DNA of 64,000 nucleotides from CAZQFV01 sp964592645 (GTDB taxonomy: Bacteria; Chloroflexota; Chloroflexia; DTKN01). The notes beneath the pieces were generated by a model. That model worked only from the letters and a program-made list of their open reading frames with translations. It did no database searches and was not told the DNA's origin. The stretch is taken from contig CAZQFV010000016.1 in NCBI GenBank assembly GCA_964592645.1, positions 1-64,000 of the forward strand. The letters are read 5' to 3'. The position numbers and the translations under genes were made by a program. Shown here in pieces: positions 58,859 to 64,000 of this stretch (its first letter is position 1; each line of letters opens with the position of its first letter).

Positions 58859-60097
58859 CTACCCCCGGTCACCCGGCCGGGACAGGAGCTGCTCCACCCG
58901 CGCCCGCGCTTCCTGCGCGGCCCGCTCGACCTCGTCCAGCGTTCCCTTGAGCACCGCCAGGGCCGCGGCCGGGAGGCTGGTCAAATCCCGCCGGCGGACC
59001 AGGCCGACGATGGCCAGGGCGGTCCCGTGCCAGCGCTGCTGGCGGGCCGCGACCCACTTGGGATAGGGCATTGGCGCGAGCGCAGCCTGGTGCAGTTGGA
59101 CCAGGGACCGGGTGACGAGGGCGGCGACCTCGGCCTCGCCCAGCGGCTGGACTTCGCCGGCCGGCGTCGTGCGGCCGCGGGCCACCCGCCGGGTCAGTTC
59201 GACCAAGGCCTCCGGCGCCAGGTCGCCGGCCGCCCGGACCAGGGGCCGCAGCGCCCACTCGGACAGGCCGGCCCGCGCCGCGATCTCTTGCGCTTCCTGG
59301 GGCAGTTGCAGCAGCGCCGTCAGCCGCTGGCGGTAGCGTTCCCCGACCTGGCAGCGGGACTCCACCGCGGCCCAGGGCACCTCGGCGCCGGCCTGCTCTT
59401 GCAGCACTTCCTTGAGTCGTCGCAGCCCCCAGGCCCGCTCCACCGCCGACAGCTCGGCCCGGTGGACGTTCTCCACCAACTGCTGCGCCACCCGCCCGGC
59501 GTCGGGGGCCGGCCCAACCAGCGCCTCGATTTCCTCCAGACCCACCAACTCCGCCGCCATGCGCCGGCGGTGCCCCACCAGGATGATGTACTGGCCGGGA
59601 TGCTGGGGATCCTCGTAGACGCGGATGGGCTGCAACTGCCCGACGCCGGCCGGCGCGGGCTGCATGGAACGCCCCAGCGCTTCCAGGTCGGCCAGTATCC
59701 GGGCCGCGTGGGGCTCGCCGGCGGCTGCTGCCTGCTGCAACTGGGCGATTGGAGGCAAGAAACGGGGCTGCGCTGGGTCGGGGTGAACGGTAGCGAGCGG
59801 CAGGCGCACCACGCCCTGGCCCAATCGGGCCAGGAGCGCATCGCGTTCGCTACGGTAGCGTTCGGCTGCTTCTTGCGCCTCCCGCAGCGTTTCGCCATCG
59901 CCGGTGGCCAGGGCGGCCTCCAGTTCGGTGACACGGGCCTGCAGCCGTGCCAACGCGGCCGCGCCGTCCGGGTCCGGTGCGCCGCGCAGGTCGCGCAGCC
60001 AGTCCAACCCGGTGTCAAAGACCTCGGCGCCGGCCCGGTCGGGCCGGATACGTTTCTGTCCCTCGCGCCGGGCCGCCTGCCGCCGGTCATCCGGCAT
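58859..60097 (-). CDS. parB: ParB-like partition protein
   Basis: 412 residues. N-terminal coiled coil (50-95), ParB/Srx domain with RVYEDPQHPGQYIILVGHRRRMAAELVGL (variant of the GERRxRA box) and LVENVHRAELSAVERAWGLRRLKEVL, then HTH region (ERYRQRLTALLQLPQEAQEIAARAGLSEWALRPLV) and a long helical C-terminus. Longer than typical ParB at 300 residues. Overlaps parA by 11 bases. Confidence 0.88.
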   Translation of the reverse strand: MPDDRRQAARREGQKRIRPDRAGAEVFDTGLDWLRDLRGAPDPDGAAALARLQARVTELEAALATGDGETLREAQEAAERYRSERDALLARLGQGVVRLPLATVHPDPAQPRFLPPIAQLQQAAAAGEPHAARILADLEALGRSMQPAPAGVGQLQPIRVYEDPQHPGQYIILVGHRRRMAAELVGLEEIEALVGPAPDAGRVAQQLVENVHRAELSAVERAWGLRRLKEVLQEQAGAEVPWAAVESRCQVGERYRQRLTALLQLPQEAQEIAARAGLSEWALRPLVRAAGDLAPEALVELTRRVARGRTTPAGEVQPLGEAEVAALVTRSLVQLHQAALAPMPYPKWVAARQQRWHGTALAIVGLVRRRDLTSLPAAALAVLKGTLDEVERAAQEARARVEQLLSRPGDRG

Positions 60098-60935
60098 GGT
60101 CGCCTCCCGCTTGCGCCGCCAGCCGTTCCAGGACTTCCCGCCCCAGTTGCTGAAAGGCCACGGCCCCGGGGGAGTTGGCCCGGTACGCGCCCACCGGCAT
60201 CCCCGCCATTGTCGCGTCCGAGATCGTGGTGTTGGCTGGAATCGTCGTGCGCAGCGGCCAGCCGTACGGGCCGTAAGCGCGCACCGCTTCGGCCATCACT
60301 TCGCGGCTCTGGTGGGTACGCGGGTCCACCTTGTTGAAGAACAGGCCCAGCACGCGCAGCCGGGGGTTGACCCGCAGGCGGACGATCTGGGCGATGGTCT
60401 GCAAGAGCAGGGTCATGCCAAAGAGGGCCAGGTGCTGCGCTTCCAGGGGCACGAGCACGTACGTGGAGGCGGTCAGCGCCGCGACGGTCAGGTTGCCCAG
60501 CGAGGGCAGGCAGTCCAGGAGGACCAGGTCGTACTCCTCCTGCACGCCCTCCAGCAGGTACCCCAGCAGTTTCTCTCGGCCCATCGCCGTGGGCAGTACC
60601 TGTTCCGCTTCGGAGAGGTCGAGCGTTGAGGGCAGCAGGTCGTAGGCCGCGCCGTTCCACTCCCGCCGGAGGAGGATATCCCGCGCCTCGGGCGCGCCGT
60701 CACGCATCTCGATGAAGCGGCCCTTGAGGCAGGCCCAGATCGTGCGGTTCCCCTGCGGGGAGAGGAGCGACTGCGGGGCGATCCCCGAGGCCAACGTGGC
60801 ATTGCCCTGGGAATCCAGGTCCACGAGCAGCACGCGCCGGCCCATCCCGGCCAGGACGTAGGCCAGGTTGACCGCGCTGACCGTCTTGCCGGTGCCCCCC
60901 TTTTGCATGGCCAGGCTGATCACCGTCGCGGTCAC
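60087..60935 (-). CDS. parA: ParA-like partition ATPase
   Basis: 282 residues; GTG 60935 overlaps the upstream stop (GTGA). Deviant Walker A KGGTGKT (12-18), Walker A' VLLVDLDSQGNAT, and Walker B VLLDCLPSLG. ParA/ParB with a centromere site segregate low-copy DNA, so the element probably exists, at least at times, as a plasmid. Confidence 0.93.
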   Translation of the reverse strand: MTATVISLAMQKGGTGKTVSAVNLAYVLAGMGRRVLLVDLDSQGNATLASGIAPQSLLSPQGNRTIWACLKGRFIEMRDGAPEARDILLRREWNGAAYDLLPSTLDLSEAEQVLPTAMGREKLLGYLLEGVQEEYDLVLLDCLPSLGNLTVAALTASTYVLVPLEAQHLALFGMTLLLQTIAQIVRLRVNPRLRVLGLFFNKVDPRTHQSREVMAEAVRAYGPYGWPLRTTIPANTTISDATMAGMPVGAYRANSPGAVAFQQLGREVLERLAAQAGGDHAG

Positions 60936-61252
60936 GTTCTACCCCCGGGCCAGGATGGGCTGCGGCCGGCACCGGGCGCGCTTGCCGCGAGGTCATGTTC
61001 TCCGGCTTGCCCGGTCTCCCCCTCGATCACCATCCCGATGCAGTCGGCCGCGATGCTGGCCGACTCCACGATCTCGATATCCACGCCCGACAGACTGTCC
61101 CGGTGGCGGACCACCAGTGCCCGCGGCCGTTGCCCGGTGCGGGCCTGGAAGCGGGCCAGCGCTTCCGGCAGCCCTTCGGCGGGGGACTGGCCGGGCTTGC
61201 ACTGCCAGCCCAGGTAGACCAGGCCGGCCACTCTTGTCCCCTTGTCGCTCAT
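60932..61252 (-). CDS. Hypothetical protein upstream of parA, 106 residues
   Basis: ATG 61252 with GGAGGAGG upstream. Globular (GLVYLGWQCKPGQSPAEGLPEALARFQARTG, DIEIVESASIAADCIGMVIEGE). Translationally coupled to parA. No family. Confidence 0.6.
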   Translation of the reverse strand: MSDKGTRVAGLVYLGWQCKPGQSPAEGLPEALARFQARTGQRPRALVVRHRDSLSGVDIEIVESASIAADCIGMVIEGETGQAGEHDLAASAPGAGRSPSWPGGRT

Positions 61253-61265
61253 CGCGCCTCCTCCG

Positions 61266-61339
61266 CAAAACAAAAGCTTGCCCTGAGCGAAATCGAAGGG
61301 CCTGCTCCCGTGGTCCAACCGGATCACTCGGAGCAGGCC
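61266..61339 (-). promoter_or_regulatory. Leader hairpin with T-run before the par operon
   Basis: GGAGCAGGCC (61330-61339) pairs with GGCCTGCTCC (61299-61308); after it the minus strand reads CTTCGATTTCGCTCAGGGCAA (the common palindrome unit) and CTTTTGTTTTG, followed directly by GGAGGAGG. Confidence 0.65.
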
Positions 61340-61424
61340 GCGCACTGCCAGGCGTCCCGCTGTCGGGCGGGCGCCGCGCCGATACTTGTGTTGCGCCTCG
61401 GCGCGGGCGCTATGCGATTGTCTG

Positions 61425-61709
61425 CTACCTCAGGGCAGCGATGGCCGCCCTGAGATCCTTGTAGGTCGTCTCCCGCCGCAGAAAGCGCTCCACGGCGTCC
61501 CGCAGCTCTTCGCGTTCGGCGTACATCCGCAAGGCCAAGTGCAGGGGATCAAACTCGGCTCCGTCGCCGCCGTGAAAGCCGCAGGAGCAGGACCAGGCTG
61601 GGGCGGGCCCGGCCGGCCGGCACTCCAGCCGGTGGCCGGCGGCCTGGACGGTGTAGCCCTGGCCTTTCCTGCGCAGTTCCACCTGCATCTCGCGGAGCCC
61701 GAGTGCCAT
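61425..61709 (-). CDS. Hypothetical protein, 94 residues
   Basis: ATG 61709 with AAAGGA upstream. Two nearby Cys (WSCSCGFHGG) and a helical C-terminal half. Unknown. Has its own strong promoter and operator-like leader. Confidence 0.6.
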   Translation of the reverse strand: MALGLREMQVELRRKGQGYTVQAAGHRLECRPAGPAPAWSCSCGFHGGDGAEFDPLHLALRMYAEREELRDAVERFLRRETTYKDLRAAIAALR

Positions 61710-61734
61710 GGGTGTTTCCTTTCGACAAAATGAA

Positions 61735-61791
61735 ACCCCGCGGGGCGACGCCCCTGCGGGGTAGTATAGCACAGTTGCTACTTGTTGTCAA
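61735..61791 (-). promoter_or_regulatory. Strong promoter overlapped by a hairpin/dyad
   Basis: TTGACA at 61791-61786, 17 bases, TATACT at 61768-61763. Directly after it, ACCCCGC (61762-61756) pairs with GCGGGGT (61741-61735), enclosing GGGGC/GCCCC, followed by TTTCATTTTGTCG and the ribosome site. The outer 5' arm spans -10 to +1, so this dyad may act in DNA as operator as well as in RNA. Confidence 0.78.
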
Positions 61792-61873
61792 TCCTGTAGC
61801 AAGTTGCGCAAGACAAACAGGTCCCATCGTTGGGGCCTGTCGCGGACAATGCACAGTCTTGGAGAAGCGATAC

Positions 61874-62443
61874 CTATGGGAACAAGGCCCTGCCGCGCCT
61901 CCCTGCCAGCTTCGCGAGGACCGCCGCGAAGACTACGTCTGATTCGTCCAGGAACGTCTGGTATCCGTTGTTGCCCAGGACACGGATATGGCCTTTCTGG
62001 GCCCATCTCGATAGAGATGGGGATCGAAGTCCATACTTGCGTGAGGCCTCCCGTACAGAGATCTCTCGACCCTGCAAGTTTCTCCATTTGCCACGGTCGA
62101 GTTCTCGGGCAGCCTCAAGCAATTCCTCTTTGTCCACTAGTTCCTCAGAGGAGTCCGGCGGCGTCTTGGAGGCGATGATCCCATCCTTGACCAATTTGCG
62201 CAAGACGCTCTCATCGATCTCCGGAAAGAGGGCAATCGCCTCTGCCAGGGGGATCCAGCGGCCGTTCCCATTTCCGTTATGCGCCTGTCCTGCCACCATG
62301 GCCACGTCCTCATCCGGGATCAGATCTTGACCTTCAAGGTGCACCGTCCTGATTTTACCATCCCGGATGAGCGTCTGCAACATGGCCCGCGGCAGGCGGT
62401 AGCGCTGCGATGCTTCTGCGATGCTCAGCAGCGTGAGCGGCAC
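61874..62443 (-). CDS. DNA-binding protein with repeated MerR/excisionase-like helices, 189 residues
   Basis: GTG 62443 is chosen because AGGAGG lies five bases upstream. Three similar helix-turn-helix-like segments: LLSIAEASQRYRLPRAMLQTLIRDGKI, IPLAEAIALFPEIDESVLRKLVKDGII and ISVREASRKYGLRSPSLSRWAQKGHIRVL. Each resembles an excisionase/MerR motif. It lies 95 bases from the tRNA-Gly 3' end, where excisionases of tRNA-integrated elements often sit. Confidence 0.65.
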   Translation of the reverse strand: MPLTLLSIAEASQRYRLPRAMLQTLIRDGKIRTVHLEGQDLIPDEDVAMVAGQAHNGNGNGRWIPLAEAIALFPEIDESVLRKLVKDGIIASKTPPDSSEELVDKEELLEAARELDRGKWRNLQGREISVREASRKYGLRSPSLSRWAQKGHIRVLGNNGYQTFLDESDVVFAAVLAKLAGRRGRALFP

Positions 62444-62484
62444 CTGGACCTCCTGGCGTTCCTTGCCGTTCCGGAAATACAGCG

Positions 62485-62507
62485 GCCAACCCGGTGGCCG
62501 GGTTGGC
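62485..62507 (-). terminator. Terminator hairpin after tRNA-Gly
   Basis: GCCAACCCGG (62485-62494) pairs exactly with CCGGGTTGGC (62498-62507); the minus strand continues CGCTGTATTT. It lies 30 bases past the tRNA 3' end. Confidence 0.65.
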
Positions 62508-62536
62508 ACGCATTCCGGCCCTATGCCGGGGCAAGA

Positions 62537-62609
62537 AGCGGGAGACGGGACTCGAACCCGCGACAGCCTGCTTGGGAAGCAGGAACTCTACCGACTGAGT
62601 TACTCCCGC
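62537..62609 (-). tRNA. tRNA-Gly (anticodon CCC)
   Basis: On the minus strand a complete cloverleaf: acceptor GCGGGAG/CTCCCGC, D arm ACTCAGTCGGTAGAGT, anticodon stem CCTGC/GCAGG with loop TTCCCAA, T arm GCGGGTTCGAGTCCCGT. CCA is not encoded. tRNA 3' ends are common integration sites, and the element lies on the 3' side of this one. Confidence 0.95.
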
Positions 62610-62619
62610 ACGCGCCAAT

Positions 62620-62648
62620 ATTCTAGCATCCGCCATACGATTTGTCAA
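62620..62648 (-). promoter_or_regulatory. Promoter of tRNA-Gly
   Basis: TTGACA at 62648-62643, 17 bases, TAGAAT at 62625-62620, ending 10 bases before the tRNA. Confidence 0.8.
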
Positions 62649-62723
62649 GTTGCGCGCACCTGTTGCCCCCTTCTCATCCCTGTGATAGAATACCGTCCAG
62701 CAGCACTCCCCTCGAGGTGGGCA

Positions 62724-63368
62724 ATGGCTCCGATCCGCCAGGCAAGAAGGGGCCGGAGAACAAGGTCACGCCCGCGGCCGCGGGACGGCCCGGGCCCGGC
62801 CGTGCTGTGGATCCTCGCCACCGCCCTGCTCGGCTTCTCGGCCCTCTACCTGTGGGTCAGGTGGCAGAGCGGGCAAGAGGAACTCCAGCCGGCCGATGCC
62901 ATCGTCGTCCTCGGCGCCGCCCAGTGGAACGGCCGGCCCTCCCCCGTCTTCCAGGCCCGCCTCGATCGGGCCATCGCCCTCTACCACGAGGGCTATGCCC
63001 CGCTCCTCGTCCTCACCGGCGGTTCCCTGCCGGCCGACGCCCCCTCCGAGGCGGCCGTCGGCCGGGAGTACGCTCTCTCCCAGGGCGTCCCCCCCCAGGC
63101 CATCCTGCTGGAAGATCACAGCCATACCACCGCCGAGAACCTGCGCGGCGCCTGGGAGCTCCTCGCCCCTCGCGGCGCCCGCACCATCCTCCTGGTCAGC
63201 GACCCCTTCCACATGGCGAGGGCCCGGCTGATCGCCGGGAACCTCGGCTTCACCACCTACCCCGCCCCCACCCACACCAGCCCCATCTCCAATCGCCCCC
63301 CCGAAGAGGCCTCGTACGTGCTGCGCGAGGCCCTGGCCCTGCTCGCCTACTGGGTCGCCGGGAAGTAA
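62724..63368 (+). CDS. YdcF/SanA-like DUF218 membrane protein
   Basis: 214 residues; ATG 62724 with GAGGTGGG upstream. Basic N-terminus, membrane helix (AVLWILATALLGFSALYLWV), then the DUF218 core: DAIVVLGAAQWNGRPSPVFQARLDRAIALYHEG, LLVLTGG, SHTTAENLRGAWELL and ILLVSDPFHMARA. Members act in envelope metabolism, exact reaction unknown. Probably chromosomal, outside the element. Confidence 0.85.
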   Translation: MAPIRQARRGRRTRSRPRPRDGPGPAVLWILATALLGFSALYLWVRWQSGQEELQPADAIVVLGAAQWNGRPSPVFQARLDRAIALYHEGYAPLLVLTGGSLPADAPSEAAVGREYALSQGVPPQAILLEDHSHTTAENLRGAWELLAPRGARTILLVSDPFHMARARLIAGNLGFTTYPAPTHTSPISNRPPEEASYVLREALALLAYWVAGK

Positions 63369-63370
63369 AA

Positions 63371-63557
63371 CCATCTGACCACGAAGACAAAGGCGCGAAG
63401 GACTGCCGTTCTTCCACGACGGCCGCAACTCCGTTGCGGCGGCAAAGACACCAGGAAATTAAGGACCTGTCTGTGTATCCGCGGCAGAGGAGATCGTCTC
63501 TTTGCGCCTTGGTGCCTTTGTGGCCGGCCCCAAGAGGTTCTGCGTCCTTGTGGTTCA
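63371..63557. repeat. Dispersed-repeat-rich intergenic region
   Basis: ACCACGAAGACAAAGGCGCGAAGG near 63371 and the inverted counterpart CTTTGCGCCTTGGTGCCTTTGTGG near 63501 flank about 105 bases; a further CTGCGTCCTTGTGGTTC follows. This type of phrase repeats many times in Chloroflexota and other environmental genomes. No gene is supported. Confidence 0.55.
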
Positions 63558-64000
63558 CGGCCCCCGGCACGCCGACAGCCCCGCCCGGGCGCCTTCCAGC
63601 CCCGGATCCACCGCCAGCGCCCGCTCGAAATACGGCACCGCCGCCGCACACCCCACCGTCGCCTGCAGGTGCAGCCCCCGCCATTGCCAGAAGCGCGCAT
63701 ACTTGGCTACCGCCTTCTGCGTCAACTCGTCGTGATAGCGCCCATCGCCCAGCGCCGGCTGCACCAGGACCTCCTCCCGCACCTCCCCGGCCGGCCCCAG
63801 GCGCAGCGCCAACGCCTGCGGCACCCAGGCATACCCATCGCCAACCCCTCCCACCACCGGCAGCCGGGCCCCGGAGAACGAGGCCAGGTAGCGCTCGTCC
63901 ACCGTCACCGGGTAGGCGTACTCCACATCGCCGGTCAGCAGGGCCGGCCGACCCTCCGCCATCGCCGCCTCCAACAGGGCCTGGCCCAGCGCCTCGAAAC
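63555..64000 (-). CDS. C-terminal part of a protein ending in a TPR-like unit, runs off the window
   Basis: 148 codons are open to the window edge (FEALGQALLEAAMAEGRPALL ...). The end, AVPYFERALAVDPGLEGARAGLSACRG, is a single TPR-like repeat. Preceding sequence (YAYPVTVDERYLASFSGARLPVVGG) resembles the soluble end of large membrane proteins of the DUF2723 type, which is a weak suggestion. No start in the window. Confidence 0.55.
   Translation of the reverse strand, partial: FEALGQALLEAAMAEGRPALLTGDVEYAYPVTVDERYLASFSGARLPVVGGVGDGYAWVPQALALRLGPAGEVREEVLVQPALGDGRYHDELTQKAVAKYARFWQWRGLHLQATVGCAAAVPYFERALAVDPGLEGARAGLSACRGP

Noticed and set aside
1..64000. Over-representation of GGCCGGCC/GCCGGC-type words as a functional repeat
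   Set aside because: Such words appear very often in all parts of the window, including inside genes. They could be a genome-wide motif, but a count against background is needed and no local function is visible.

Overview
The window is GC-rich bacterial DNA, most likely from a Chloroflexota (Anaerolineae-like) organism. The inference rests on the GC-rich code, a monoderm-style Tad pilus set with no secretin, PKD/CAP-type secreted proteins with Pro/Thr linkers, many DUF433/DUF5615/DUF4258-type toxin-antitoxin genes, and a dispersed repeat of the 'accacgaagacaaagg' type at the right edge. No rRNA or marker gene fixes the taxonomy.

Layout: (1) 1-5782, plus strand: the 3' end of a BREX defence operon, a 5'-broken brxC-like gene, then pglZ and a short brxL, the order of a type 4 BREX. 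(2) 6-10.3 kb: a RusA-like resolvase, a sugar isomerase-fold gene, an ATPase/nuclease gene behind a promoter-operator palindrome, and an antitoxin-like gene, ending in a hairpin terminator. (3) 10.4-62.5 kb: a mobile-element backbone transcribed almost wholly on the minus strand. Read in transcription order from the tRNA-Gly end it carries a DNA-binding regulator, ParA/ParB, a DnaB helicase, a prepilin peptidase, SSB-like proteins, a replication-initiator-like protein, secreted CAP-type proteins, a HerA/VirB4-like ATPase with a giant Ser/Thr/Gly/His-rich insertion, a complete Tad-type pilus operon (CpaB, TadZ, TadA, TadB, TadC, Flp pilin, TadE, TadG), a large PKD-repeat surface protein, SSB, a methyltransferase-helicase fusion, an archaeo-eukaryotic-type primase, RadC and a beta clamp. 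(4) 23.1-29.8 kb: a cargo island nested in this backbone, with both strands used, containing a tyrosine integrase, toxin-antitoxin genes and decayed genes, a MITE-like element and a membrane-anchored protein of unknown role. (5) 62.54 kb to the end: tRNA-Gly(CCC) and ordinary chromosomal genes.

How the parts fit: the element encodes its own replication (initiator, DnaB, primase, clamp, several SSBs), partition (ParAB and a candidate parS) and a cell-surface apparatus (Tad pilus plus HerA-like ATPase plus secreted proteins). No relaxase, T4SS core or coupling protein of a known class was recognised. The most interesting hypothesis is therefore a conjugation-like DNA-transfer system built on a Tad pilus and a HerA ATPase. 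A second theme is a recurring leader: many transcription units on the minus strand are preceded by a long GC stem with nested hairpins, in several cases followed by a T-rich run, immediately upstream of the ribosome-binding site. In two or three cases a perfectly spaced sigma-70 promoter lies directly before it.
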